NCBI RefSeq assembly: GCF_900112155.1
Contig: NZ_FOKQ01000006.1
Coordinates: 84,237 to 148,236 of the forward strand
Direction: 5' to 3'
Length of the DNA stretch: 64,000 nt
Source: Hominimerdicola alba
GTDB taxonomy: Bacteria > Bacillota > Clostridia > Oscillospirales > Ruminococcaceae
Position numbers and translations under genes: made by a program. Position 1 is the stretch's first letter; every line of letters starts with the position of its first letter. Below the pieces are notes generated by a model, which was not told where the DNA came from, did no database searches, and saw only the letters and a list, made by a program, of their open reading frames with translations. Below, piece by piece: positions 1 through 8,710 of the stretch.

Positions 1-2
1 TT

Positions 3-686
3 GGTCTCGATTATGTTACTGCTGACGGTAATATGGTCAAGGTAAGCCTGGGTGCAAGCCCTTATGATCCTACAACTGTAACCGCAGTTAAGCTGACTTT
101 CAATGTTGATGATACTGAAGGCTTCGGTGGCGGAATCATGCTCAACAGCAATAAGAGCGGTTGGGATCAGAGAGACGGCGAATGGGATTGGGGCGATCCT
201 AATTCTGAAAAGAACTTCCTTGCTGAGGGTTCTGACGGCAGCTACACTTTGATATTCACTTTCGATGCAAAGGACGCAGAGTACTGGGGTACACCTTCTG
301 ATGAACAGTATTGGGCTGAGGTATGCTTCCAGTCATGGTGGGGCGCAGATATCACCTTAACAGGTGTTGAGATTACCGGCGATGAGAAGTCTGAAGATGC
401 TTCTTCTGCTGCTGACGTAGAGTCTTCTGCTGCTGATACTGAGTCCAGCAAGGCTGAAGAGTCCAGCAATTCTGAGGCTTCCAGCACAGCTGACAGCTCT
501 TCTTCTTCCAAGGCTGCTACAACAAACAATAACAACACCAAGAATACTACAACAGGTACAACTGCTGCATCTTCCGCAGCTGCTGCATCTGACAACACCA
601 ACCAGGCTACAGGTGCTACCGCAGGTCTGGCACTGGCAGGTCTTGCACTGGCAGGCGCTGTTGCTGTAGTTTCCAAGAGAAAGTAA
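3..686 (+). CDS. Surface protein with carbohydrate-binding-like domain and C-terminal anchor (5' partial)
   Basis: The reading frame is open from base 3, so the start lies upstream of the window. The first ~115 visible residues form a beta-rich, Trp-rich module (FGGGIM, DWGDP, FQSWWG). It closely resembles the module in the dockerin protein at 47542 (FGGGIM, WAWGNE, VQQWWG). It is followed by ~65 residues of Ser/Ala/Thr/Glu/Asn linker and a C-terminal NQATG, a hydrophobic stretch and SKRK. That tail looks like a sortase-type or simple membrane anchor, with NQATG in the place of an LPXTG-type motif. I infer a wall- or membrane-attached polysaccharide-binding protein. The ligand is unknown. Confidence 0.75.
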   Translation, partial: GLDYVTADGNMVKVSLGASPYDPTTVTAVKLTFNVDDTEGFGGGIMLNSNKSGWDQRDGEWDWGDPNSEKNFLAEGSDGSYTLIFTFDAKDAEYWGTPSDEQYWAEVCFQSWWGADITLTGVEITGDEKSEDASSAADVESSAADTESSKAEESSNSEASSTADSSSSSKAATTNNNNTKNTTTGTTAASSAAAASDNTNQATGATAGLALAGLALAGAVAVVSKRK

Positions 687-712
687 TTTTCTTAAAATAT
701 GAAACTATCATT

Positions 713-742
713 GACCCTCGCTTAAAGCGGGGGTCTTTTTTT
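713..742 (+). terminator. Rho-independent terminator
   Basis: GACCCTCGC pairs with GCGGGGGTC (one G-U pair) around a five-base loop, followed by seven or more T. It sits 27 nt after the anchored surface protein stop. Confidence 0.85.
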
Positions 743-810
743 GTTCACACTGTAATCGTTATCAGTGCAAAAATACTGTAAAAGCCTTTGAATATTGTGA
801 AAAACTCATA

Positions 811-839
811 TTGCAAAGCTTCGTGAAAAGTGATATAAT
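811..839 (+). promoter_or_regulatory. Sigma-A-type promoter of lipoprotein gene at 903
   Basis: TTGCAA (811-816), 17-nt spacer, TATAAT (834-839). The start codon follows 63 nt downstream. Confidence 0.75.
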
Positions 840-902
840 AAAAATGTAATTTGTGAGACCCGGGCAAAGTTCACGGGTATATGATATGGAGGGTATTAAA
901 AA

Positions 903-1913
903 ATGAAAAAGATACTTGCAATGACTCTTGCACTTACTATGACAGCGCTGATGTTTGCTTCGTGCGGTGATAAGAGTGAGAAGAGCGAGTCCAAGGCAGA
1001 GACTACCACTACCGCTGCTGAGACTGAGGCTCCCGCTGAGGAGACCACTCCTACTGAGGACGAAACTCCTGCTGAAACAACTCCCGAGGAGGACACAGCT
1101 AACGAAGTTGATAATTCCAACTGGAAGCCACTGGCCGCTATTGCAGATTCTCTGGAGTGCTATGACAACGCATCTCTCACTTTTGCGGCGGACAGCGATA
1201 TCACAGGCATTTTCACAACTTTCTACGAGGGTTCTGACGAAGCAAAGCCCGGCGATGAAGGCTATAGCGGCGACGAAGCTAAGGTGAATTTCTCCGTACA
1301 GGAAGTCGCAGGCGTACCTATGCTCAAGTGCGATGAGGAGATCTACGATACCGAGGATACCGCGAACAACGGCCACAAGGTGCTGAAGATCAAGGCAGAT
1401 ATGAACAAGCTCTTTGCTTCTCAGCCCGAGCTTATGGACAATATCTTCAATATCAAGGTGGAACTGGTAGCTGTCGCTCGCGAGCAGGCTGTTTATGACG
1501 ATGGACTCGGACCTGTTACTGTAGCATGGTACGGTGGAGCTATGGGCACCAATAACAACGGCGAGTGGAACGGAAATACCGCTACTATCGAAATGGCTTC
1601 CGATTCGGGCGAGGGCTGGTGCAACCAGTGGGCTCACACCGTTACTTCCGCAAGGATAGGTATCAAGGAGAATGCCAAGTTCAACCACGAGTACGAGACC
1701 AACTACACTACCGTTATGGCATGGGTGGTAAAGAGCGACATCGACCTCTACATCGCTGATATTGTATTTGAAGACGATGCAGGCAACGTTATCAAGGTTC
1801 CCGAGGGCGCTATCCCCGGCGGCGCTTCCTACGAAAAGGAAGAGCTTACTGACGCTGACTCCGATGGCATCATCGAGTATGCAGAAGACGGCACTGTTGT
1901 CCTTGAAAAATAA
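903..1913 (+). CDS. Secreted lipoprotein, unknown function
   Basis: 336 aa. The N-terminus has a lysine pair, a hydrophobic stretch and a lipobox-like MFAS-C with Cys21. Residues ~22-75 are a Ser/Thr/Glu/Pro linker typical of wall-spanning lipoproteins of this genome. The rest is a globular domain of ~260 residues, with Trp- and Gly-rich segments (AWYGGAMG, GEGWCNQW) reminiscent of a beta-sandwich carbohydrate-binding domain, but I cannot assign a family. GGAGG lies 11 nt upstream of the ATG. It is a single-gene unit with its own promoter and terminator. A role in binding extracellular polysaccharide is inference only. Confidence 0.8.
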   Translation: MKKILAMTLALTMTALMFASCGDKSEKSESKAETTTTAAETEAPAEETTPTEDETPAETTPEEDTANEVDNSNWKPLAAIADSLECYDNASLTFAADSDITGIFTTFYEGSDEAKPGDEGYSGDEAKVNFSVQEVAGVPMLKCDEEIYDTEDTANNGHKVLKIKADMNKLFASQPELMDNIFNIKVELVAVAREQAVYDDGLGPVTVAWYGGAMGTNNNGEWNGNTATIEMASDSGEGWCNQWAHTVTSARIGIKENAKFNHEYETNYTTVMAWVVKSDIDLYIADIVFEDDAGNVIKVPEGAIPGGASYEKEELTDADSDGIIEYAEDGTVVLEK

Positions 1914-1925
1914 TAACACAAGTAC

Positions 1926-1956
1926 AAAGGCACTTCTTTCGGGAAGTGCCTTTTTG
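1926..1956 (+). terminator. Terminator between convergent lipoprotein genes
   Basis: AAGGCACTTC / GAAGTGCCTT hairpin followed by a T run. It lies just after the 903 gene and just before the 3' end of the leftward gene at 1969. The same arm sequence recurs at 43803 and 45522. Confidence 0.85.
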
Positions 1957-1968
1957 TTATCCGCGCTT

Positions 1969-2457
1969 TTACCTGAAACGTACTGTCAGCGCTCTTTCGA
2001 CCTCCAGCTCCGTCAGTTCTCCGTTTCTGACCTTTGCTGCAAACTTCTGTCCTGCTGTTTCGCCTGTTTCTACGGTATGATCTCCTTTGTCGGTACAGCT
2101 TACGTCCCTGCCCTCTATGAGGGTCTCCAATGCGCCCGCAAGAAGTGGCATAAGCCCGTATTCGGGAAGTGCCACACTATCGCATTGGTATTCCAGATCA
2201 TCCAGCTCCATGCGGCAGCTTTCGCTGTTATAAGTCATTTTCAGCCCCGCAAGGCTTTCGGGCTCCGTGAAACCGAATTCCCATATGCCTTCGCCACCCC
2301 GCCTGAGCTCTGCTTTGTACTCTCTGCCGAAATACGTTATCTCCGCTGACTTGTGGATATCCCCGCTGAGTTTCTCGGGCTTCACGGAAGCCCTCTCAGC
2401 ACCGCACCCTGCTAAAATTGTCACTGCCGCCACTATCGGCAAAACTATCATCTTCAT
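1969..2457 (-). CDS. Small lipoprotein, unknown function
   Basis: 162 aa with a clean lipobox ILAG-C (Cys18) after a short hydrophobic signal. The mature part alternates short beta-like segments (ITYFGREYKAEL, LKMTYNSESCRMEL) with a predicted helix. This resembles LolA-like lipoprotein folds, but no motif is decisive. It stands alone, converging on the 903 gene. I do not recognise a specific family. Confidence 0.7.
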   Translation of the reverse strand: MKMIVLPIVAAVTILAGCGAERASVKPEKLSGDIHKSAEITYFGREYKAELRRGGEGIWEFGFTEPESLAGLKMTYNSESCRMELDDLEYQCDSVALPEYGLMPLLAGALETLIEGRDVSCTDKGDHTVETGETAGQKFAAKVRNGELTELEVERALTVRFR

Positions 2458-2519
2458 AGCTATCCCTCCAAAAAAAGCGGCTCTCCGTGAAGAAGAGCCG
2501 CCTGTGTTATTGGCATATA

Positions 2520-4109
2520 TCAGTCCTCGCCGCCTTCGAGATGTTTCAGGAAGAATGGCAGATAAGCAAGGATATCCCTTGTAAGTATACCACGCTCGGA
2601 GCGCTTTGTGCTCAGCACCTCTGCCGCCCTGCCCATGACCATGCAGGCAAGTATGCAGTTTATCAGCGATGAACGCTTTGTCTGAGCTGTCAGCGAAGCT
2701 ATAAGTCCCGCAAGCATATCCCCGGAGCCGCCCTTTGACAGCGTGGTGTTTCCGGCTGTGATGACCTCTGTTCTGTCAGCACAGCAGACGATTGTCTCCG
2801 AAGACTTTGCTACCACGGTAACACCGTATTTCTTTGAAAGGTCGTAGGTATATTTCAGCCTGTCTGCAAGTACTTCATCCTGAGATACTCCGCAGAGCCT
2901 TGCAAGCTCCCCGGGGTGAGGAGTGAGTATCACCGTTGACTGTTTCTTCAACAGTACATCTATATTCGGGACAAGGGAATTTATTCCGTCCGCATCAAGT
3001 ATAACGGGTACGGGAGATTTTTCTATAAGCTCAGCCACCAGCTTCTCGGTCTCGGGAGTATGTCCCAGACCGCAGCCCAACAGCAGCGCCTTGGCATCTG
3101 CAAGACTTTCCAGTATGGCAGGAACGTTCTCCGAGGTCATGTAGCCCTCAGCGTCGGCTTTCATCTCGTTGAATGTACACTCGTACAGATTTGCTGCAAG
3201 GGAATCTATGACCTTGCCTGTAGAGCATACCTCCACCAGTCCGACACCCATTCTCATGGCAGCCGTGGCGGATATGCCCGCGGCACCTATGTACCTTCTG
3301 CAGCCGCATACGCATACCAGCTTGCCGAAGGTGCCCTTGTGAGCCCAGGGCTTGCGGGATGTGAGGAACTTCTTGCCCAGCTGAAGATCGTCCAGCATAC
3401 TTGCCTTGGCGTATATCTCGTTTGCCATTATCGGGTCGTCGGACATAGCCGCCGCAGGTATACCAATATCCTCAACTCTTATATATCCGCAGAAATACTT
3501 TCCGGGAGAAAGCAGCATACCCAGCTTTTTGGCGTGCATAGTAACTGTAACGTCAGCCTGCACCGCCAGTACACCCGCCTGACCGCTCCTTGCGTCTACA
3601 CCCGAGGGTATATCGCAGGCGATAACGCGCTTGGCGTAGGTGTTCAGCTTGATGAACAGCGGCTGAAGATCTCTCTCTATCTCGCCTGTAAAGCCTGTAC
3701 CGAAGATAGCGTCAACGATGATAGTCGCATTGTCGATGGCCTCAGCCCAGGGGTGAGTGTTGTCGCCGTCGTAGAACATCACATCGATATCCTTGTTCAG
3801 CGAATCGAAAGCCTTAACGGCAGCGGGTGTAGTGGGCTTTCCGCAGCAAAGCACGATCTTTGTGCTGATACCCGATCTGTGCAGATGGTTTGCAGCCACC
3901 AGACCGTCACCGCCGTTGTTGCCCTTGCCCGCCAGTATAAGTACTTCGGGGGTGTCGGGCTGACCGTCAGCCATGGTTTCATGCATTACATGGGAAGCCA
4001 GCTTTTCACCAGCAGTTGCCATCAGCTGTGAAGCGGGAACGCCCAGTTCTTCCGAACGTCTTTCGCAGGCCTTCATCTGTTCAACTGTAAGTATCCTGTC
4101 CTTTATCAT
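2520..4109 (-). CDS. nnr: Bifunctional NAD(P)H-hydrate epimerase / ADP-dependent dehydratase
   Basis: Repairs hydrated NADH and NADPH. The N-terminal half is a YjeF_N epimerase domain with GKGNNGGDG, and IPSGVD follows further on. The C-terminal half (from about residue 240) is the ribokinase-like dehydratase with PHPGELARL and the nucleotide-binding GGSGDMLAG. Length (~529 aa) matches the fused bacterial enzyme. AGGAGG lies 7 nt before the ATG at 4109, while the ATG at 4115 is only 1 nt from it, so the inner start is preferred. It lies downstream of acpS in the same orientation, a common firmicute arrangement. Confidence 0.93.
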   Translation of the reverse strand: MIKDRILTVEQMKACERRSEELGVPASQLMATAGEKLASHVMHETMADGQPDTPEVLILAGKGNNGGDGLVAANHLHRSGISTKIVLCCGKPTTPAAVKAFDSLNKDIDVMFYDGDNTHPWAEAIDNATIIVDAIFGTGFTGEIERDLQPLFIKLNTYAKRVIACDIPSGVDARSGQAGVLAVQADVTVTMHAKKLGMLLSPGKYFCGYIRVEDIGIPAAAMSDDPIMANEIYAKASMLDDLQLGKKFLTSRKPWAHKGTFGKLVCVCGCRRYIGAAGISATAAMRMGVGLVEVCSTGKVIDSLAANLYECTFNEMKADAEGYMTSENVPAILESLADAKALLLGCGLGHTPETEKLVAELIEKSPVPVILDADGINSLVPNIDVLLKKQSTVILTPHPGELARLCGVSQDEVLADRLKYTYDLSKKYGVTVVAKSSETIVCCADRTEVITAGNTTLSKGGSGDMLAGLIASLTAQTKRSSLINCILACMVMGRAAEVLSTKRSERGILTRDILAYLPFFLKHLEGGED

Positions 4110-4168
4110 ATCCATTCCTCCTTAAAAGCGGTATTTCCGCAAAATTTTTATATGTATGCTCCGCGTGT

Positions 4169-4546
4169 TCAGTCCTCTTTGGGAAAAGCTATCACTACAG
4201 CCGAAGCATAATCTTTCGTGTGAGTTATGGAGAGGGAAAAATCCAGACCCCTCTCTCTGGCTATTTCCTCAGCCTTGCCCGTAAGTTCAAGATGAGGGCA
4301 GCCCAGCTCGTCCCTGACTACTGCTGCCTCTGTCAGCTCAAACCCCCTGACACCTGTACCAAGGCTCTTTGAGAACGCCTCTTTAGCTGCCCATGCCCCT
4401 GCCATGCTCTCAGCAGGGTCGCGAAATTTCTTGAAGTACTCTTTCTCAACTTCCGCATATACCCTGTTCACAAAGCTCTCACGCTGACAGCTCTTTCGTA
4501 TACGATCCACTTCCACAAGATCTGTGCCCACCGTGAAAGCAGCCAT
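4169..4546 (-). CDS. acpS: Holo-[acyl-carrier-protein] synthase
   Basis: 125 aa, the usual size. Transfers 4'-phosphopantetheine from CoA to a serine of apo-ACP, activating it for fatty acid synthesis. Hallmarks are GTDLVEVDRI near the N-terminus with the Mg-binding Asp, and WAAKEAFSKSLGTG with the catalytic-site Glu/Lys. The start codon overlaps the stop of the upstream membrane protein gene as TAATG, implying translational coupling. nnr follows 59 bp downstream. Confidence 0.95.
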   Translation of the reverse strand: MAAFTVGTDLVEVDRIRKSCQRESFVNRVYAEVEKEYFKKFRDPAESMAGAWAAKEAFSKSLGTGVRGFELTEAAVVRDELGCPHLELTGKAEEIARERGLDFSLSITHTKDYASAVVIAFPKED

Positions 4547-5085
4547 TATTCAAAGTCCTCCGACTTTTCGGATACGGTCACCTTTGAACGTATGGTGCGG
4601 GGCAGATGAGTCTTTATCACCCTCAGCATATCATCATCCGGGGTGAATATAAGTCTTACATCGCCGAGGTCGGGGTGCTTAACGTCCATGAACCAGTCGG
4701 TTATCTCGGGGTTCATAGCCGAAGCCATTATGACTGTTCTGTTGCCGTTGTCACCGCCGTTGTATTCACCGATATCTGTGGTGTCATTGACTTTTATCGT
4801 TGCCAGATGCTTTCTGCTTCTCGCTGCAATGACTTTGTCGATATCAAGGTCGCCGTTGGTGAAGATGTACTCATATTCCAGATTGAGATTCTGCATGAGA
4901 TAAACACCGCCGTATACGATAACACCCGATATAAACACCGCCAGCGGCAGAAATCCGTTCAGCATCATCGTAAACATTATCACCGCAAAGCACAGTGCAA
5001 CGCAGGCAAATGTTATCAAAAAGCGTAATGTACTGTCTTTTTGTGTGTTTTCTTTTCTGATTATCTGTTCCTTGAAACTGTCCAT
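4546..5085 (-). CDS. Two-TM membrane protein, unknown function
   Basis: ~179 aa. After a charged N-terminus (MDSFKEQIIRKE) there are two adjacent transmembrane helices (residues ~20-65), then a soluble domain ending in a Glu-rich tail. GGAGG lies 9 nt before the ATG at 5085, which I prefer to the longer frame starting at 5145. First gene of the leftward operon with acpS and nnr, driven by the promoter at 5178-5206. It resembles uncharacterised DUF-type proteins of Ruminococcaceae. No function is claimed. Confidence 0.8.
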   Translation of the reverse strand: MDSFKEQIIRKENTQKDSTLRFLITFACVALCFAVIMFTMMLNGFLPLAVFISGVIVYGGVYLMQNLNLEYEYIFTNGDLDIDKVIAARSRKHLATIKVNDTTDIGEYNGGDNGNRTVIMASAMNPEITDWFMDVKHPDLGDVRLIFTPDDDMLRVIKTHLPRTIRSKVTVSEKSEDFE

Positions 5086-5177
5086 TGATACTTTCCTCCG
5101 CCCCGTGAACATCATGCCGTCGCAATTTTTGGCGGTTACTGACAAATGTTCACAGATGTAATTTACTATACTATCAA

Positions 5178-5206
5178 ATTATACCACATTTTTTCAGTTT
5201 ATGCAA
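5178..5206 (-). promoter_or_regulatory. Promoter of the leftward membrane protein-acpS-nnr operon
   Basis: On the minus strand TTGCAT (5206-5201), 17-nt spacer, TATAAT (5183-5178). Confidence 0.75.
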
Positions 5207-5257
5207 GCTGATTTGTGTGATATATGTATGAAAATACCGAAAGTTCTGTGACTTTAC

Positions 5258-5286
5258 TTGAATGAGGGCGCTTAGTGTGCTATAAT
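5258..5286 (+). promoter_or_regulatory. Promoter of amidohydrolase gene
   Basis: TTGAAT (5258-5263), 17-nt spacer, TATAAT (5281-5286), directed at the gene starting near 5316. Confidence 0.8.
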
Positions 5287-5315
5287 AGGGGCTGTAATGT
5301 CTGAAAATTACGGAG

Positions 5316-6122
5316 GTGATAACTCTGACGATAGATTTCCATGTGCACTGTTTTGCACCAAAAATTGCCGAAAAAGCTATAACTCAGCTGAAAGACCGCG
5401 CAGAGATCGAACCGCTGACCGATGGTCTTATCGAGACCACTGTTGCCCGTTTCGATGAATGGGGCATCGACAGGGGAGTGCTTCTTTCGGTGGCTACCCG
5501 CCCCACTCAGGTCAAAGTTATAAACGACTGGTGTGCTGAAAATAACGGCGGAAGATTCATAAGCTTCGGTACTATACACCCGGACTATGAAGATATCCCT
5601 GCCGAGCTTGACAGGCTTGTATCCCTTGGACTACACGGTGTAAAGCTCCATCCCGATTATCAGGATTTCATGGTGGATGAGGACAGGATAGACTTACTTT
5701 ATGATGAGATAGAACGCCGCGGTCTCCCCGTGATACTTCACGCAGGCTTTGATGTTTTCTCGCCCGAGCTTGTACACTGCCCGCCAGAACGTGCTATGCG
5801 CATGATAAAAAAACACCCTCACCTTAAAGTCATCCTCGCCCATCTTGGCGGAAATGACAGTCACCAGCAGGTCTGCGATATCCTTGCAGGTGTTGATGGC
5901 GAGGTGTATTTCGATACTGCATTCACAGGCAGGTTCCTCACTGATGCTCTGATGGAAAAGATAATAAGAAAACACGGCGCCGACAGGATACTTTTTGCCA
6001 GCGACTGCCCCTGGGACAGTCCCGCAGAGATAAAGAAAAAAATACTGCGGTTAGGTATTTCCGATGATGATAAGGAGAAAATATTCTCACAGAATGCCCT
6101 GCGTCTGCTGGGCAATGTATAG
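5316..6122 (+). CDS. Metal-dependent hydrolase, amidohydrolase-2 type TIM barrel
   Basis: ~268 aa. Shows the family landmarks: FHVHCF (first metal ligands), VKLHPDYQDF, VILHAG, LAHLGG and FASDCPWDSP near the C-terminus. The family includes hydrolases and decarboxylases, and the substrate cannot be told from sequence. The listed GTG start lies inside its own Shine-Dalgarno (GGAGGTG at 5312-5318). A CTG at 5325, 8 nt after GGAGG, would give the family-typical MTIDFHVH and is a serious alternative. Single gene with its own promoter. The SH3 lipoprotein follows after a short gap. Confidence 0.85.
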   Translation: MITLTIDFHVHCFAPKIAEKAITQLKDRAEIEPLTDGLIETTVARFDEWGIDRGVLLSVATRPTQVKVINDWCAENNGGRFISFGTIHPDYEDIPAELDRLVSLGLHGVKLHPDYQDFMVDEDRIDLLYDEIERRGLPVILHAGFDVFSPELVHCPPERAMRMIKKHPHLKVILAHLGGNDSHQQVCDILAGVDGEVYFDTAFTGRFLTDALMEKIIRKHGADRILFASDCPWDSPAEIKKKILRLGISDDDKEKIFSQNALRLLGNV

Positions 6123-6158
6123 AATAAGCAGACTTCTTGTTTGAAAGGACAGATAAAA

Positions 6159-6902
6159 ATGTGTAAAAATTTCAGGATAGTAATAATGACAGCCTTCGCA
6201 GCAGCATCACTGGCTGGCTGCGGTCATGTGGGCGAAGGCAAGGGCTCGGATACTGAGCCTATATTTACTTCGACCTCAGCTTTGGAAAAGCGCTCCGCAC
6301 ATACTACAAAGACAGCGGCTTTTGCTGTGGGTGATGTTGATGCGGATGACGAAGATGCCAACGGCGGATATACCACGACTACAACGGTGATAGGTTCACT
6401 GGAAAACGACCAGCTGTTCGATTCGGATGACGAGGTTGATGAAGATATACGTGCAACACAGCGTACCGAGGCTAAGACTTACTACTCCGTCCCCGAGCAT
6501 AACGGCACTACCGGTGCGATAATGACAGTAAGCGCCGAAAAGACCACCACAACTGCCAACGGCACCATAAGTATCGAAGACCCGACGTCACGTCCAACCA
6601 CAAAAGTTACCACCAAGACCACCACAACAGCTGCCACCACAAAGATAGTGCCCAATAAGCTGTTCCGTATGGAGTCTGCCATGGAGTACGATTCAAAAAG
6701 AAAATACACCGTCACATCTGATACTACGTACCTCAATCTGAGATACGGCCCCTCAAAGGAGTATGATATCAGAACTACCATACCTGATGGTTCTGCTATC
6801 ACAGGCTACGGTGAAACAGTCGGCCCCGACGGAAATGTATGGGTGGCTACACTGTATAACGGCACCTCAGGATGGGTCATGAGAGAGCTGCTCAGCTACT
6901 GA
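6159..6902 (+). CDS. SH3-domain lipoprotein
   Basis: ~247 aa. Lipobox SLAG-C (Cys21), then ~140 residues of Thr-rich low-complexity linker with repeated TTTT and TKTTT runs. A C-terminal bacterial SH3 domain follows (LNLRYGPSKEYD, ending WVMRELLSY), the type that binds peptidoglycan or proteins at the wall. The ATG at 6159 is 9 nt after AAAGGA. The upstream in-frame TTG at 6141 lies before that site and is unlikely. It follows the amidohydrolase by 36 bp and may share its transcript. Function beyond wall association is unknown. Confidence 0.82.
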   Translation: MCKNFRIVIMTAFAAASLAGCGHVGEGKGSDTEPIFTSTSALEKRSAHTTKTAAFAVGDVDADDEDANGGYTTTTTVIGSLENDQLFDSDDEVDEDIRATQRTEAKTYYSVPEHNGTTGAIMTVSAEKTTTTANGTISIEDPTSRPTTKVTTKTTTTAATTKIVPNKLFRMESAMEYDSKRKYTVTSDTTYLNLRYGPSKEYDIRTTIPDGSAITGYGETVGPDGNVWVATLYNGTSGWVMRELLSY

Positions 6903-6966
6903 CAGCCGCTTTGACAGTCAAATGCAATAGAGTAAGGAAAAATGTCGAATTTTTGGCGTTAAGGGA

Positions 6967-6995
6967 TTGACAAAATCTGCTTTATGCTGTATACT
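6967..6995 (+). promoter_or_regulatory. Promoter of the cpsC-cpsD-like pair
   Basis: TTGACA (6967-6972), 17-nt spacer, TATACT (6990-6995). About 80 nt of leader precede the ATG at 7076. Confidence 0.85.
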
Positions 6996-7075
6996 TATAT
7001 AGTGTGTTATTATATTGATCTGCGACCCGCAGATCTGTACGATATTATTAGAGAATCAGGTAGGTGTTGTAAATA

Positions 7076-7864
7076 ATGGAACAACAGAAAGAGATGAGTA
7101 TACAGGAATTATTGGGTATCCTGCTGGGTCATCTGAGAATGATAATCGTTGTAACTATAATTGCAGGTATAGCAGGTTACAGCTACGCTAAGTTCGTGCT
7201 GCCTCTCCAGTATACTTCAAGTATCAAGATCTATGTTACGAACAATAATATGTCTGATGCAAATGATATCAATCAGATCAATGCGCAGGATCTTAATACA
7301 GCACGAAGCCTCGCAACGACTTATATCGTTATCCTGGATGACGCTATGATGTATGAGGCTATATCTGACAGACTTCTGAAAGACTATAATCAGGAAGACC
7401 TAAAGAATTACTTTACTATCGCTGTTGATGAAGACGGCAATGAGTATATCCCTTCAAATCAGATCAAGAGACTTATAAACATTTCCGCGGTAAACAATAC
7501 CGAGGTGCTTCAGGTAACGGTTACCAGCCAGGTGCCAAAGTTCTCGGCTGATATCTGCACCTATATATCCAAGCTTGCGCCTGAGATAATCAAACGTACA
7601 ACCAAGGCAGGTTCCGTTGAAACTGTTTCACCTGCAAAGGTGCCTACAGCTCCCAGCGGCCCCAATATCCCCAGATATCTGCTTCTCGGCATGGTAGCAG
7701 GCTTCGCGGTAGCAGTAGGTATCGCAATTATCTCAAGCTTCCTCGATAATACCGTTAAGAGCGGTGAAGAACTGAGAGATCGTTTCGGTGTTCCTGTTCT
7801 TGCAGAGATACCTGATATTTTCATGGACAGTAAGGGAGGTTCGAGCAAGTATGGCAAGTATTAA
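7076..7864 (+). CDS. Wzz/CpsC-type polysaccharide chain-length regulator
   Basis: 262 aa, two transmembrane helices (residues ~20-42 and ~200-222) flanking an extracellular region, with a short cytoplasmic tail ending YGKY. This is the CpsC/CapA/YveK organisation of BY-kinase activator subunits that control exopolysaccharide polymerisation. Its 3' end overlaps the start of the kinase gene by 14 bp. No glycosyltransferase, flippase or polymerase gene lies nearby, so the polysaccharide locus it serves must be elsewhere. Confidence 0.88.
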   Translation: MEQQKEMSIQELLGILLGHLRMIIVVTIIAGIAGYSYAKFVLPLQYTSSIKIYVTNNNMSDANDINQINAQDLNTARSLATTYIVILDDAMMYEAISDRLLKDYNQEDLKNYFTIAVDEDGNEYIPSNQIKRLINISAVNNTEVLQVTVTSQVPKFSADICTYISKLAPEIIKRTTKAGSVETVSPAKVPTAPSGPNIPRYLLLGMVAGFAVAVGIAIISSFLDNTVKSGEELRDRFGVPVLAEIPDIFMDSKGGSSKYGKY

Positions 7865-8639
7865 CAGAAATCGCGGTATAGGCGGCAGAAATACTGTAAG
7901 AAGAACTCTTCTCGATAAAGAAGTTGCTTTCCCTGTAACTGAAGCCTATAAGACTCTCAGAACGAATATATCCTTTGCTCTCTCTACCAAGAAGAACAAG
8001 ATATTTGCAGTATCCAGTGCTCTTGCTTCCGAGGGTAAGTCCACAGTTGCGGCGAATATTGCCATTACCCTTGCCCAGAACAATGACCATGTTCTGCTGA
8101 TAGACGGCGACCTCAGAAAGCCCGTTCAGCACAGAGTATTCACCCTGAAAAACGAAGTGGGCCTCAGCACACTGATAAGCGGCAGCAACACCTTCAAGGA
8201 GATAGTTCACCACGAAGTCATCGAGAATCTCGATGTTGTTCCCTGCGGTCCTATCCCTCCCAACCCCTCTGAGATGCTGGGTTCGGATAACATGAAGATG
8301 CTTCTGGAACAGCTTTCTGCTCACTATGACTATATTGTCGTTGATACACCCCCGATAAATATCGTTACCGACGCACTGACACTTCTGGATTCCATAGCAG
8401 GTGTGCTTCTTGTTGCAAACCACGGCAAGTCCACCTACGATGCTCTTGAAGAATCCATTCAGGCTATCAAGATGGCAGATGGTTCGCTGCTTGGTATAGT
8501 TGTAAACAACGTTTCTGTATCGGGCGGTAAATACGGCGGTAAGTACAGCTATAAGTATAAGTATGGCTATAAGTACGGCTACGGTTACGGCAATTACGGC
8601 GATAATACCACAAAGCCCTTAGGGGAAAATAAAGATTAA
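7851..8639 (+). CDS. CpsD/CapB-type bacterial tyrosine kinase
   Basis: 262 aa. P-loop ATPase of the BY-kinase family with Walker A ASEGKSTVAANIA (residues ~60-72), Walker A' LLIDGDLRKP and Walker B IVVDTPP. The C-terminus carries a Tyr/Gly/Lys-rich tail in which about a dozen Tyr alternate with Gly and Lys. This is the expected autophosphorylation cluster. The ATG at 7851 has GGAGG upstream inside the 3' end of the CpsC gene, so translation is coupled. It should control export or assembly of a surface polysaccharide. Confidence 0.9.
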   Translation: MASINRNRGIGGRNTVRRTLLDKEVAFPVTEAYKTLRTNISFALSTKKNKIFAVSSALASEGKSTVAANIAITLAQNNDHVLLIDGDLRKPVQHRVFTLKNEVGLSTLISGSNTFKEIVHHEVIENLDVVPCGPIPPNPSEMLGSDNMKMLLEQLSAHYDYIVVDTPPINIVTDALTLLDSIAGVLLVANHGKSTYDALEESIQAIKMADGSLLGIVVNNVSVSGGKYGGKYSYKYKYGYKYGYGYGNYGDNTTKPLGENKD

Positions 8640-8644
8640 TAAAA

Positions 8645-8671
8645 TAGCAGCCCTCAGCGGCTGCTTTTTTA
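8645..8671 (+). terminator. Terminator after cpsD-like gene
   Basis: AGCAGCC / GGCTGCT hairpin with a six-base loop and a T run, 6 nt after the kinase stop. Confidence 0.85.
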
Positions 8672-8710
8672 TTATGCTGCTTTTTTACTATAGTAACGCA
8701 GGAGGGAATT

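Noticed and set aside
3060..4031. 323-codon open frame on the plus strand opposite nnr
   Set aside because: It is antisense to a gene with clear catalytic motifs, has no ribosome binding site and no protein-like composition.
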